Assembly (NCBI GenBank): GCA_012271265.1
Contig: JAAXGQ010000077.1
Span: 1 to 56,043, forward strand
Length of the DNA stretch: 56,043 bases
Direction of reading: 5' to 3'
Source: Vicinamibacteraceae bacterium
GTDB lineage: Bacteria > Acidobacteriota > Vicinamibacteria > Marinacidobacterales > Marinacidobacteraceae
Below are positions 7,638 through 16,550 of the stretch, piece by piece (positions within the stretch are counted from its first letter, which is position 1; each line of letters begins with the position of its first letter). Both the position numbers and the translations under genes were made by a program. The notes under the pieces are model-generated. The model was not told where the DNA came from. It ran no database searches and saw only the letters and a program-made list of their open reading frames with translations.

Positions 7638-8429
7638 GTGTTCCCGAAGATCGCCGACTTCGGCCCGCTCGAGGCGTTCGGGATGACGGTGCACCCGATC
7701 CTCCACAGCTACGGCCTCCTCCTGTTCGGCGGCTTCATCCTCGGGCTGTGGGTCGCGGCGCGCCGCAGCCATCGGTACCGGATCGACTCGCGCGACATCT
7801 ACGACCTCGGCATCTGGCTGGTGCTCGGGGCGCTCGTCGGGGCCAAGGCCCTCCTGATCCTGCTGAACCCGGAGCGCTTCTTGCAGAACCCGCTGGGATT
7901 CCTCGGGGCCGGCGGCGTCTTCTTCGGGGGTTTCCTCGGCGCTGCCGCGGCAGCGATCTGGTTCTTTCGCGCCCGGGGGATTTCGGTGTGGAATGGAGGA
8001 GACCTCCTCGCGCCCTCGATCGCGCTCGGCCATTGCACGGGCCGGCTCGGATGCTTTGCCGCCGGCTGCTGCTACGGGACGCCGACCGAGGGACTCACAG
8101 GCGTCACGTTCAGCGACGTCTACGCGAACGAGGTAACCGGCGTCCCGCTGCATACGCCCCTGCATCCCACCCAGCTCTATGAGGCCGGTGTGGAACTGGC
8201 GCTCTTCGGGTTCCTTCTCTGGCTGGCTCCGAGGCGCCGTTTCGAGGGCCAGCTCTTCGTCACCTGGCTTGCCCTCTACTCGGTGGCGCGTTTCTTCATC
8301 GAGTTCTTTCGGGGAGACCCGCGCGGCTCCCCCTTCGACGGGCCCCTCTCGACGTCGCAGGCACTGGGGATCGTGCTGCTCGCCGCGGCGTTCGCGATCG
8401 GGTCGGTCCTCCGCCGGCGCACCACCTGA
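7638..8429 (+). CDS. lgt: Phosphatidylglycerol--prolipoprotein diacylglyceryl transferase
   Basis: 263 aa, GTG start. Transfers diacylglyceryl from phosphatidylglycerol to the lipobox cysteine, the step before LspA. Multiple membrane spans. The family signature appears as GHCTGRLGCFAAGCCYG (about residues 134-150), the Cys-rich variant of the usual GRxGNFxNGE block. HPTQLYEAG and RFFIEFFRGD near the C-terminus are conserved. It sits in one operon with lspA and the pseudouridine synthase. Confidence 0.96.
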   Translation: MFPKIADFGPLEAFGMTVHPILHSYGLLLFGGFILGLWVAARRSHRYRIDSRDIYDLGIWLVLGALVGAKALLILLNPERFLQNPLGFLGAGGVFFGGFLGAAAAAIWFFRARGISVWNGGDLLAPSIALGHCTGRLGCFAAGCCYGTPTEGLTGVTFSDVYANEVTGVPLHTPLHPTQLYEAGVELALFGFLLWLAPRRRFEGQLFVTWLALYSVARFFIEFFRGDPRGSPFDGPLSTSQALGIVLLAAAFAIGSVLRRRTT

Positions 8430-8433
8430 AGGG

Positions 8434-9438
8434 GTGGCGGAGCAGGGCCTTCGGGAAGACGTGATCGGCGCGGGCGAGGAAGGCGACCGCTTCGATATCG
8501 CCGCGGCTCGCCGTCTTCCCGAGCTCAGCCGCACCGAAGTGGGCCGCTGGATCGCGGCCGGGATCGTCCGGCTCGACGGGCGGGAGCGGCCCCCCGGGCG
8601 GCGGGTGCGCGCCGGACAGCATCTCGCCGTCGATCTTCCCGAGGGCGGACCGGCGCCGCTCGGGCGGCCGCCGGGCGAGTCGGACCCCATCGAAGCCGAA
8701 CCGGTCCCGCTGGAGGTGCTTCACGAAGAACCCGAATTCGTGGTTCTCAACAAGGCCGCCGGCCTCGTCGTGCATCCGGGACCGGGCCATCCGGGCGGCA
8801 CCGTCGCGAACGGACTCCTGCACCGCTATCCGGAGATGGCACGGGTAGGCCCCCCCGGTCGGCCGGGGCTGGTTCACCGCCTCGATCGCGGCACGAGCGG
8901 CGTCCTGCTGGCCGCCCGCACCGAAGCGGTCCGACTTCGCCTCGCAGCCGGGTTCGCCCGCCGGGAGGTGAAAAAACGCTATCTGGCGCTGGTTCTCGGA
9001 ACGCTGCGCGCGCGGCAGCGGATTCTCGCGCCCATCGGACGCGACCCGCAGTACCGGCGCCGGTTCCGCTGCCGGGGCCGGAACGCCCGCGCCGCCGAGT
9101 CCGAAGTGGAACCGATCGAGCACCTGCCCCTCGCCACCCTCGCCGCGGTGCGCCTCGTGACCGGACGGACTCACCAGGCCCGGGTGCACCTGGCCGGAAT
9201 CGGTTTCCCGATCGCTGGCGATGCCCTCTACGGACCGGGCGCGCCCCGTCGCGGCGGAGGGATCGCGGGGGCGGCCCTGCGGCGGCTCCTCCGACACGAC
9301 CGCCCCGCGCTCCACGCCGCAAGCATTCGCCTGGCCCACCCGAGGACGGGAACGCCGGTCGCGTTCGAAGCCCCGCTCCCGAACGACCTCCGACAGGCGC
9401 TGGCCGCGCTGCGCCGGAGCGGGGCGCGGTCACCATAG
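8434..9438 (+). CDS. RluA/RluD-family 23S rRNA pseudouridine synthase
   Basis: 334 aa from the GTG at 8434 (a GTG at 8461 would give 325 aa). An N-terminal S4 RNA-binding domain (about residues 20-75, LSRTEVGRWIAAGIVRLDG) precedes the catalytic domain. The nucleophile lies in VHRLDRGTSGVLL; TGRTHQARVHLAGIGFPIAGD is the C-terminal conserved block. It isomerises uridines in 23S rRNA; RluD is the closest functional analogue by S4 domain and lspA neighbourhood, but target positions cannot be read from sequence. The start is 4 nt after the lgt stop. Confidence 0.92.
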   Translation: MAEQGLREDVIGAGEEGDRFDIAAARRLPELSRTEVGRWIAAGIVRLDGRERPPGRRVRAGQHLAVDLPEGGPAPLGRPPGESDPIEAEPVPLEVLHEEPEFVVLNKAAGLVVHPGPGHPGGTVANGLLHRYPEMARVGPPGRPGLVHRLDRGTSGVLLAARTEAVRLRLAAGFARREVKKRYLALVLGTLRARQRILAPIGRDPQYRRRFRCRGRNARAAESEVEPIEHLPLATLAAVRLVTGRTHQARVHLAGIGFPIAGDALYGPGAPRRGGGIAGAALRRLLRHDRPALHAASIRLAHPRTGTPVAFEAPLPNDLRQALAALRRSGARSP

Positions 9439-9451
9439 GATTCGGGCCGCC

Positions 9452-10015
9452 ATGCCAGCTCCCGCCCGCGCTTCCCCGGGGATTGGGAGGATCTTCGCAG
9501 CCTCGGAGCTGGGAGCGGCGGTGGACCGCCTGGCGCGGCGGATCGCCGCCGAAGTGCCCGCCCCCCTCGCCCTTCTCGGAATCCGGCGCCGCGGTGTTCC
9601 GCTGGCGCTGCGCGTTGCCCGGCAACTCGAAGAGCGGGGGCGGAAGGATGTGGCCCTGGGGGAGCTGGACATCAATCTCTACCGCGACGACATCCACGAC
9701 CGGGGCATCCCCCGGGTCGGCAAGACTTCCATCCCCTTCGCCATGGAGAGGCGGCGGATCCTGCTCGTGGATGACGTGCTGTTTACCGGCCGGACGGTGC
9801 GGGCCGCGCTCACCGCGCTCTCCCATTTCGGGCGGCCGCGCGCGGTGCGGCTCGCGGTGCTGGTCGACCGGGGCGGCCGCGAGCTCCCCATCGCTCCCGA
9901 CTTCGTGGGGCTGACGGTGGAAGCCCGCCCCGGCGAGTTCATCCGGGTCCGTCTGGAGGAGGAGGACGGCGAGGACGGGGTGTTTCGGATCGACGCGGGA
10001 GCGGATGGCCGGTGA
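9452..10015 (+). CDS. pyrR: PyrR: pyr operon regulator / uracil phosphoribosyltransferase
   Basis: 187 aa. The PRPP-binding loop ILLVDDVLFTGRT is intact, and LGIRRRGVPLA is the family's pyrophosphate loop. ELDINLYRDD is also characteristic. PyrR binds pyr mRNA in response to UMP or makes UMP from uracil. It heads pyrR-pyrB-pyrC and its stop overlaps pyrB (GTGA). Only 13 bp separate it from the preceding stop, so no classical attenuator leader fits before pyrR. Regulation, if any, would use a site inside the operon, or the protein acts as an enzyme only. Confidence 0.95.
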   Translation: MPAPARASPGIGRIFAASELGAAVDRLARRIAAEVPAPLALLGIRRRGVPLALRVARQLEERGRKDVALGELDINLYRDDIHDRGIPRVGKTSIPFAMERRRILLVDDVLFTGRTVRAALTALSHFGRPRAVRLAVLVDRGGRELPIAPDFVGLTVEARPGEFIRVRLEEEDGEDGVFRIDAGADGR

Positions 10016-10944
10016 GGCATCTGCTCCGCATCCGGGGCCTCCCGGTGGGGCAGGCGCGCGCGATCCTCGACGAGGCGCCCCGTTATCTCGACGTCGCCGA
10101 TCAGCCGGTGCCCCGGACGCCGGCCCTGCTCGGCCGCACGGTGGTGCTGCTCTTCCGGGAGCCCTCCACCCGCACCCGTTCCTCGTTTCAGCTGGCGGCA
10201 AAGCGCCTCTCGGCGGAACCGCTCGCGTTCGCCTCGGCCTCGTCCTCGCTCAGCAAGGGAGAGACCTTCCTCGACACCGCCCGCACCTTGGCGGCGATGG
10301 CCCCCGACATCATCGTGACCCGCAGCCGCGAGTCGGGGATTCCGGAATTGCTCGCCCGGGAGATCCCCACCGCCTCCGTGGTGAACGCCGGGGACGGAAT
10401 CAGCGAGCACCCCACCCAGGCTCTCCTCGACGCGTTCACCATTCGCCGGCATCGAGGCCGCGTGCGCGGCCTCACGGTGGCGATCATCGGCGACCTGCTG
10501 CACAGCCGCGTCTTCCGCTCGAATGCCCTGCTGCTGACCATGCTCGGCGCCCGGGTGCGCTGCGCCGGCCCGCCCACGCTGATGCCGCCCGGGCTCGAAC
10601 GGCTCGGCGTGGAGCCCCGGCCGAGCGTGGAAGAAGCGCTGCGCGGCGCGGATGCCGTGATGGTGCTGCGCATCCAGCACGAGCGCATGCACGATTCCTT
10701 CATCCCCTCCCGGCGCGAGTACTTCCATGAATTCGGGCTGACCGAGGAGCGGCTTCGCCCCACCCGGGACGCGATCGTGCTCCATCCGGGACCGCTGAAC
10801 CGCGCGGTCGAGATCTCTTCGGCGGTGGCCGACGGCCCCCGATCGGTGATCCTTGAACAGGTGCGGAACGGTGTTGCGGTGCGCATGGCCGTCCTCGCCG
10901 AGATCGCGCGAGGGCGGCCTCGGGGCAGGCGGCGACGTGACTGA
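10012..10944 (+). CDS. pyrB: Aspartate carbamoyltransferase catalytic subunit
   Basis: 310 aa, GTG start overlapping the pyrR stop. It condenses carbamoyl phosphate with aspartate, the committed step of pyrimidine synthesis. FREPSTRTRSSFQLAAKRL is the carbamoyl-phosphate site, SSSLSKGET the 80s loop, HPTQALLD and LRIQHER later conserved blocks, and HPGPLNR the 240s aspartate site. No regulatory subunit (pyrI) is present, consistent with a class using PyrB with PyrC. The stop overlaps pyrC by 8 bp. Confidence 0.97.
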   Translation: MRHLLRIRGLPVGQARAILDEAPRYLDVADQPVPRTPALLGRTVVLLFREPSTRTRSSFQLAAKRLSAEPLAFASASSSLSKGETFLDTARTLAAMAPDIIVTRSRESGIPELLAREIPTASVVNAGDGISEHPTQALLDAFTIRRHRGRVRGLTVAIIGDLLHSRVFRSNALLLTMLGARVRCAGPPTLMPPGLERLGVEPRPSVEEALRGADAVMVLRIQHERMHDSFIPSRREYFHEFGLTEERLRPTRDAIVLHPGPLNRAVEISSAVADGPRSVILEQVRNGVAVRMAVLAEIARGRPRGRRRRD

Positions 10945-12217
10945 AGCGCTCCTGATCCGCGGAGGCCGGCTGGTCGACCCGGTCGCCGGCCTCGATGCGG
11001 TTGCCGACCTCCGTCTCGCCCGGGGGCGGATCGCCGGCATCGGCCCGGAAGCCGCGGAACGGGGAGATCGGGAGTTCGATGCCGGAGGGCTCGTCATCGC
11101 TCCGGGCTTTTGCGACATGCACGTCCACTTCCGTGAGCCCGGCCACGAGTACAGGGAAACCGTCGCAACGGGCGCAGCAGCGGCGGCGGCGGGCGGATTC
11201 ACCGATGTGGGCTGCATGGCGAACACCGATCCGGTGAACGACAGCCCGGCGATCACCACCCACATTCGCCGGTTGGGGCAGGAAGCCGGAGGCGCCCGCG
11301 TTCACCCGATCGCGGCGACGACCCGGGGCATGCGGGGGGAGCGGATTTCGGAGTTCGGCGCCCTCGCCCGCGCCGGCGCGGTCGCCGTGTCCGACGATGG
11401 CCTTCCCATCGTCAACCCCGCGGTCATGCTGCGGGCCCTGGAGTACTCCCGCTACTTCGACCTTCCGGTGATCGAGCACTGCGAGACGCTCGAACTTACC
11501 GGCGACGGCGTGATGCGCGAGGGGGCATTCGCAACCTGCATCGGGCTCCCGGGGATCCCGTCCGCCTCCGAGTACCTGGCCGTGGAGCGCAACATCGGCC
11601 TCGCGGAAGTGGCCCGCGCCCGGCTGCACATCGCGCACATCTCCACCGCGCGCGCCGTGGCGGCGGTCGCCCGGGCGAAGGCGTCCGGAATCCGGGTCAC
11701 CGCCGAGGCCACGCCCCACCACCTCCTTCTGACCGACGAGGCGGTCGGGTCCTTCGACACCGCCGCGAAGATGAAGCCGCCCCTCGCCGCGGAGGTGGAT
11801 CGGCAGACGCTGCTCGGCGCCATCGCCGACGGAACGATCGACGCGATCGCCACGGATCACGCCCCGCACCACGAGGACGAGAAATGCCGCAGCTTCCAGA
11901 ACGCCCCCTTCGGCATCGTGGGGCTGGAGACGGCGGTCGGTCTGGTCCTGGACCGGCTGGTGCGTCCCGGCCTGATTTCCCTCGGGCGCGCCGTCCGCCT
12001 GCTGTCCACCGGGCCACGCCGCATCCTGGGACTGCCGGGCGGCGATCTGAAGCCCGGCAGCCCGGCCGACCTCACCCTCCTCGACCTCGAGGCGTCCGCG
12101 GTCGTGCGCCCGAAATCCTTCCGCAGCCTGGGCCGCAACACGCCCTTCGGCGGATGCGAGTTGACCGGACAACCCGCCGGCGTCTTCGTGGGCGGCCGCG
12201 CGATTCTGCGCGGGTAA
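10937..12217 (+). CDS. pyrC: Dihydroorotase
   Basis: 426 aa from the GTG at 10937. A zinc amidohydrolase that cyclises carbamoyl-aspartate to dihydroorotate. DMHVHFREPG carries the metal-binding HxH and substrate arginine. TPHHLLLTD and ATDHAPHHEDEK contain the later metal ligand and catalytic aspartate. GMRGERISEFG and the 426-residue length fit the class I (PyrC type 3) enzymes that associate with PyrB. It overlaps pyrB by 8 bp. Confidence 0.97.
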   Translation: MTEALLIRGGRLVDPVAGLDAVADLRLARGRIAGIGPEAAERGDREFDAGGLVIAPGFCDMHVHFREPGHEYRETVATGAAAAAAGGFTDVGCMANTDPVNDSPAITTHIRRLGQEAGGARVHPIAATTRGMRGERISEFGALARAGAVAVSDDGLPIVNPAVMLRALEYSRYFDLPVIEHCETLELTGDGVMREGAFATCIGLPGIPSASEYLAVERNIGLAEVARARLHIAHISTARAVAAVARAKASGIRVTAEATPHHLLLTDEAVGSFDTAAKMKPPLAAEVDRQTLLGAIADGTIDAIATDHAPHHEDEKCRSFQNAPFGIVGLETAVGLVLDRLVRPGLISLGRAVRLLSTGPRRILGLPGGDLKPGSPADLTLLDLEASAVVRPKSFRSLGRNTPFGGCELTGQPAGVFVGGRAILRG

Positions 12218-12270
12218 CCGGCCTGCCGCGGACGCGGGCGCCCGGCCCGCCCCCGGGCTGGCAGGAGGCG

Positions 12271-13089
12271 GTGGAGCAGGTATTCCGCCGCCACGGCGCC
12301 GCGAGCCTGGCCTCCGACCCGCTGCAGTTTCCCCGGCGTTTCGCCGATCCGGCCGATCAGGAAGTTGCGGCGTTCCTGGCCGCGTCGCTGGCCTTCGGGA
12401 ATGCCCGCTCGATCGTCACCTCACTGGAACGGGTGTTCCGCTGGACCGGTCCCCGGCCGGCACGTTTTGTCAGCGCGCTGGCGGAGGCCCCCGATTTCAC
12501 TTCGCTCGACGGCTTCCGCCACCGCTGGATCCGCGGACGCGACGTAGTGACGCTGGGGCGGGCGATCGGGCGCCTGCTCGCCCGGCACGGCAGCCTGCAG
12601 CGGGCCTTCGCCACGGGCATCGCGGGCAGAGAGGCGGATCGCGACCTCGCCGGCGCGATCGAACGGTTTCGCGGCGCCGCGATGGCCTGCCTCGGGCGCC
12701 GCGCCGGACCGGACCCGCCCTGGCCGGGGCCGCGGTTCTTCTTTTCCAGCCCCCGAACCTCGGCTGCGAAACGCACCGCGATGTTCCTGCGCTGGATGGT
12801 GCGCGGGCCGGACGACCTCGACCTCGGTCTGTGGCGCTGCCTCCGGCCCAGCGAGCTCGTGGTCCCCCTCGACGTCCACATGTTCCGGATCGCGCGACGG
12901 CTGCGGCTGACGTCCCGGCGGACGCCGGGGTGGGGCGCGGCGCTCGACCTGACGCGGGGGCTGGCGCTGCTCGATCCCGAGGATCCGACGAAGTACGACT
13001 TCGCGCTCAGCCGGCTGGGGATCGTGGAAGGCTGCCCGCGCCATGCCCGCGCCGCCCCGTGCGAGCTCTGCCGGATCAGCGGATCGTGA
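12271..13089 (+). CDS. TIGR02757/DUF2400 family protein
   Basis: 272 aa from the GTG at 12271. An ATG at 12154 would extend it 39 codons and overlap pyrC; the shorter form matches the usual N-terminus (VEQVFRRHG, then DPLQFPRRF). Function is unknown for the family. LDVHMFRIARRL followed by a C-terminal cysteine cluster (EGC, APC, ELC) resembles the end of endonuclease III-like HhH-GPD proteins, so a nucleic-acid role is possible, but the catalytic residues are not evident. Its 3' end overlaps tolC by 14 bp on the opposite strand. Confidence 0.75.
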   Translation: MEQVFRRHGAASLASDPLQFPRRFADPADQEVAAFLAASLAFGNARSIVTSLERVFRWTGPRPARFVSALAEAPDFTSLDGFRHRWIRGRDVVTLGRAIGRLLARHGSLQRAFATGIAGREADRDLAGAIERFRGAAMACLGRRAGPDPPWPGPRFFFSSPRTSAAKRTAMFLRWMVRGPDDLDLGLWRCLRPSELVVPLDVHMFRIARRLRLTSRRTPGWGAALDLTRGLALLDPEDPTKYDFALSRLGIVEGCPRHARAAPCELCRISGS

Positions 13090-14632
13090 CGCGGGAGCGC
13101 TCGATGAGGGTTCCCTGGGCGCGCTCGGCGGCGACGATGGCCTTGTTGTAGTCGATGATGGCCTGGAGTTCGTTGGCGCGCGCCTGGGCCAGGTCGCGCT
13201 GGGCCTGCACGATGAAGTAGCTGGTGGTCATCCCGACCTCGAACTTCTTCTGTTCGGCGTCGAGGCGCTCCTCCTCGAGTTCCCGCGCCACGCGGCTGGC
13301 GTCGATCCGGCGCCGGTTCGTCTGCACCTGGCGGACCGCGGTGCGCACCTCCTGGGCGACGAGGACTTCCTGCTGCCGCAGCGTGTCCCGCTGACGGTTC
13401 AGATCGATCTGGGCCTGCTGGTGGTTCGCGGCAGCGACGTTCGGTCCGATGGGGTAGGAAAAGCTCAGGCCAAGCTGCCAGTCCCGGTAATCGAAGCCGG
13501 TGAGCTGGGAGAGGGCATCCCCATAGCCGCCCGGAATCACGTCGGTCGCGGGCCCGAAGAAGCCCTCCCGGATGTACTGGGTCCCGCCGACCCCGGTGAG
13601 CTGGACGGCGCCGACGAGATCCACGCTGGGGAGCGTCTGGTTGCGAAAGTACCGCACGTCATACTGGTTCGTGTCGAGCTGCACGCGGGCGGTGCTCAAT
13701 TCAGGGCGGCGCTGCAGGGCGACCCGGATCGCATCCTCCATCTCGATCGCGTAGTCCTCCACGCTGGGCGAGTCAGTCGGCGTCAGAACGTCATCCCAGA
13801 AGCCGGGGCTGTCCGGATCGCGGATCAGCGCCTTCAGGGCGTCCTCAGTCTGGCGGATCGCATCCTCGGCGAGGATCAGCGCCTCCTCCCGGGTCGCCAC
13901 TTCGGCCTCCGCCTGGAGCACGTCGATCGGGGCCATCGTCCCGACCTCGACCTGCACCCGGTTGTTCCGGAGCAGGTCGTTTGCGAGCGCGAGCGACTGT
14001 TCCGCCACTTCGTGGCTGCGGATCGCGAACACCAGGTCCCAGTAGGCGTTTTCCACGTCGCGGAGCACGTCGAGCACGCTGCGCTGGAAGTCGTGGCCCG
14101 CCTGGCGCTCCCCGTTTTGCGCAATCACGATCTGGCGCCGCTGGGGATCGGCCCGGAAGTTCTGCAGCAGCGGCTGGGAGACCTGCGCATTCAGGATGCT
14201 GCGGTAGTTCGGATTGAAGGTGGTGAAGATGCTGTTCGTGGCCGTCCGCTGGTTGTCGAAGCGCACGGAGTACTGCGCCCCGAACGGAAGCTGCTGCTGG
14301 ATGCCCAGGTTGTAGGTGACGTTGTCCCGTTCGTTCTGTTCGGCGCCGTCGAGCTGGGTGGTCGAGGGCGTCAGGCTCTCGAGGAAATTCGTGTCCAGGA
14401 CCAGGTTCGGGGTGTAGACCCGGCGGGCGGCCGAAACACCGAGCCCCAACGACTGCCGCTGCAGGCGGGAGATGCGAACGTTCAGGTTGTTCTCGAGGGC
14501 CTGCGAAATCGCGTCATCAAGGCTCAGCTCGAGCGGCGCCGGCTGCGCGGCGTTCTCCTCGGGCGGGTGAGCCCCGGCGAGGGCAGACGCGGACAGGGCC
14601 AGCAGAACCAGGAACGCTCGGAACGGACGCAC
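13076..14632 (-). CDS. TolC family outer-membrane efflux protein
   Basis: 518 aa, GTG start with AAGGAG 6 nt upstream. The signal peptide (residues 1-20, LVLLALSASALA) is followed by two similar OEP halves: LSLDDAISQALENNLNVRISR (about 36-56) and the second near residue 280 (IEMEDAIRVALQRRPELSTA). Long helical stretches rich in Gln/Ala/Glu (190-260, 400-500) form the periplasmic tunnel. It serves as the outer-membrane duct for RND or type I exporters, but no inner-membrane partner is encoded here. TolC subfamily and cargo are not decidable. Confidence 0.92.
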   Translation of the reverse strand: MRPFRAFLVLLALSASALAGAHPPEENAAQPAPLELSLDDAISQALENNLNVRISRLQRQSLGLGVSAARRVYTPNLVLDTNFLESLTPSTTQLDGAEQNERDNVTYNLGIQQQLPFGAQYSVRFDNQRTATNSIFTTFNPNYRSILNAQVSQPLLQNFRADPQRRQIVIAQNGERQAGHDFQRSVLDVLRDVENAYWDLVFAIRSHEVAEQSLALANDLLRNNRVQVEVGTMAPIDVLQAEAEVATREEALILAEDAIRQTEDALKALIRDPDSPGFWDDVLTPTDSPSVEDYAIEMEDAIRVALQRRPELSTARVQLDTNQYDVRYFRNQTLPSVDLVGAVQLTGVGGTQYIREGFFGPATDVIPGGYGDALSQLTGFDYRDWQLGLSFSYPIGPNVAAANHQQAQIDLNRQRDTLRQQEVLVAQEVRTAVRQVQTNRRRIDASRVARELEEERLDAEQKKFEVGMTTSYFIVQAQRDLAQARANELQAIIDYNKAIVAAERAQGTLIERSRVTIR

Positions 14633-14780
14633 GGGGTTTCTCCTTGGGTGGGCGGGAGGCTCGGTTCGGCCCCACGGAAGAGACGCGATGAGGCGGAAGT
14701 TTCTACGCTCTTCCCTACGAAGGAGCAGGGGGGCGGAGTTCCTGCCGCCGCGCGGATGGGGTAGCGTCCGGCGGCATGAC

Positions 14781-14931
14781 CGGCCTCACGGCCGGAGGAA
14801 CCGGCCTCAAGGGCCTTGGAAGAACGGCCTCACGACCGGAGACACCAGCCTCACGACCGGAGAAAACCGGCCTCGCGACCGGAGAAAACCGGCCTCGCGA
14901 CCGGAGAAAACCGGCCTCGCGGCCGGCGGCG
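14781..14931. repeat. 22-bp tandem repeat, about 7 copies, abutting truA
   Basis: Copies start near 14781, 14802, 14825, 14846, 14868, 14890 and 14912. The three 3'-most are nearly identical (CGGCCTCGCGACCGGAGAAA plus two bases); the upstream ones diverge. The unit length is not a multiple of three and the array ends one base before the truA ATG, so it is non-coding leader DNA in the divergent tolC/truA region (14633-14931). Each unit pairs CCGG with CCGG around CCTCGCGA and has an A-rich linker, suggesting serial protein-binding sites or a string of weak hairpins. A candidate TAGCGT hexamer lies upstream at 14762. Confidence 0.85.
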
Positions 14932-15747
14932 ATGCGGATCCGACTCGACCTGGCGTACGACGGAACGGAGTTCGCTGGCTGGCAGCTGCAGCCCGCCGAA
15001 CCTACGATCCAGGGACGGCTCGAAGGGGCGCTGCGGCGCTTCTACCACGCGGCGCCGGACGGCGGGCGGCGGATCGCCGTGACGGCCGCCGGACGCACTG
15101 ACGCCGGCGTCCACGCCGAACAGCAGGTGGTTCACTTCGATGCCCCGGGACAGGTCCCGCCGGAGGGTCTCCAGCGGGGGCTCAACGGCCTGCTGCCCGG
15201 ATCGATCCGCGTCCTGACGGCGCGCGAAGTCGCCCCCGGATTCCATGCCCGCTTCGACTGCAATTCGAAGACCTACCGCTACTACCTGCTCCCGGGAAAA
15301 CCGGCCTCCCCGCTCCGTTCCCGCTTCGCCTGGGCCGTGGGCGATCCCCTCTCCATCGACGCCATGCGCGACGCGGCGGCTGCCTGCGTCGGACGGTGGG
15401 ATTTTCGCGCCTTCGTCACCGCTCCCTCCGGAGAACCGCAGAGAAGCCCGGTGCGCACCGTCACCGAAGCCCGCTTCGTCCGCCGCGGCCCCTTCGCCGT
15501 CTTCCAGATCAGCGCCGGGGGGTTCGGGCGCTACATGGTCCGCCGGCTGGTCGGAACTCTGGTGGCCGTGGGCCAGGGCCGGCTGCCCCGGTCGCACCTC
15601 CGGGACCTGCTGCACGACCCCGATCGCGTGGGACCGCGGCACCGCGCCCCGGCCGTCGGGCTGCGCCTTTTTCGGGTGCGCTACCCGAGCGACGACTCAG
15701 AGCGCAAGCAGGCGCGCCAGCCCCGGCCAGGCCACGGCGGCGAATAG
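14932..15747 (+). CDS. truA: tRNA pseudouridine(38-40) synthase
   Basis: 271 aa. It isomerises uridines 38-40 in the anticodon stem-loop of many tRNAs. The catalytic Asp lies in AGRTDAGVHAEQQVVHFD; YDGTEFAGWQ at the N-terminus and FGRYMVRRLVGTLVAVG near the C-terminus are family blocks. I chose the ATG at 14932 because the frame upstream merely translates the 22-bp repeat. The 3' end overlaps cdsA by 51 bp on the opposite strand. Confidence 0.95.
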   Translation: MRIRLDLAYDGTEFAGWQLQPAEPTIQGRLEGALRRFYHAAPDGGRRIAVTAAGRTDAGVHAEQQVVHFDAPGQVPPEGLQRGLNGLLPGSIRVLTAREVAPGFHARFDCNSKTYRYYLLPGKPASPLRSRFAWAVGDPLSIDAMRDAAAACVGRWDFRAFVTAPSGEPQRSPVRTVTEARFVRRGPFAVFQISAGGFGRYMVRRLVGTLVAVGQGRLPRSHLRDLLHDPDRVGPRHRAPAVGLRLFRVRYPSDDSERKQARQPRPGHGGE

Positions 15748-16497
15748 CGCCCCGTCGACCAGATCCAGCATGCCGCCGTGGCCGGGGATCGAACGGCCGG
15801 TGTCCTTCGCGCCGGCCGAGCGCTTCCAGTAAGAAGCGAAGAGATCGCCGAGCGCCGCCACCGCGGAAAGGACCGCGCCGGCAAGAGCGCCGACGGCCGG
15901 CCCCGGGCTCGCGGCCAGCAGCTCCGGCCCGAGCAGCGCGCCGACAGCGGCGCCCGCTGTCAACTGCGAGATGAGCCCGGCCCACGTCTTCCCCGGACTG
16001 AGCAGCGGCGAAAGACGCGGGCCGCGGATCAGCCTGCCGAGCGCAAGCGCCGCCGCCTCGCCCACCATGACCACGCCCAGCAGGAACAGGACCGCGGGGC
16101 CGCCTCCCGGCCGCAGCGCGAGAGCGAGGAGGGCGGCGGCCGGCAGCCCGATCCAGATCGCAATGGCGAGCGCCGCTCCGAGCCAGGCGAAGCCCCGGCG
16201 GCTCCTCGGCAGAAACATTGCAAGAACCGCAGCGGCGAGGAGCAGCAGCGCAGGGGTCGCCTCCCGGACCACGGGCCAGGGAAATCCCTGGCTCGCGAAC
16301 AGCAGGACGAGGACCAGCGTCAGCGGACGCCCGAAGGAGGGAGGGCGCTCCAGGATGGCCCCGGCGAGCCGCGCGGCCTCTCGGGCGGCCAGCCCCGCCG
16401 CCGCCAGGATCGCGGCGGCAAGGAGGGCCGGAGGCGCAACGAGGCAGAGCGCCACCGTGGCGCCCCCGACGGCCAGCGCACTGAGAATCCGTCTCAA
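15697..16497 (-). CDS. cdsA: Phosphatidate cytidylyltransferase
   Basis: 266 aa from the TTG at 16497, preceded by CAGGAG 6 nt away. It makes CDP-diacylglycerol, the precursor of bacterial phospholipids. Eight or so hydrophobic segments. The C-terminal signature is present as KRSAGAKDTGRSIPGHGG followed by MLDLVDG; the usual LDRxDS is changed to LDLVDG, a mild deviation. Upstream SPGKTWAG is conserved. It lies 53 nt downstream of uppS in the dxr-rseP-uppS-cdsA cluster. Confidence 0.9.
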   Translation of the reverse strand: MRRILSALAVGGATVALCLVAPPALLAAAILAAAGLAAREAARLAGAILERPPSFGRPLTLVLVLLFASQGFPWPVVREATPALLLLAAAVLAMFLPRSRRGFAWLGAALAIAIWIGLPAAALLALALRPGGGPAVLFLLGVVMVGEAAALALGRLIRGPRLSPLLSPGKTWAGLISQLTAGAAVGALLGPELLAASPGPAVGALAGAVLSAVAALGDLFASYWKRSAGAKDTGRSIPGHGGMLDLVDGALFAAVAWPGLARLLAL

Positions 16498-16550
16498 CCC
16501 AAACTCCTGCGAGGACCCACCGCGCCCCTCCCCGACGTTCCGAGGGCGGC

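Noticed and set aside
9439..9451. PyrR-binding attenuator leader before pyrR
   Set aside because: Only 13 bp separate the preceding stop from pyrR, too little for anti-antiterminator and terminator structures.
14776..14931. 52-residue N-terminal extension of TruA
   Set aside because: It is only the 22-bp repeat read in frame; the repeat length is not a multiple of three and the conserved TruA start is at 14932.
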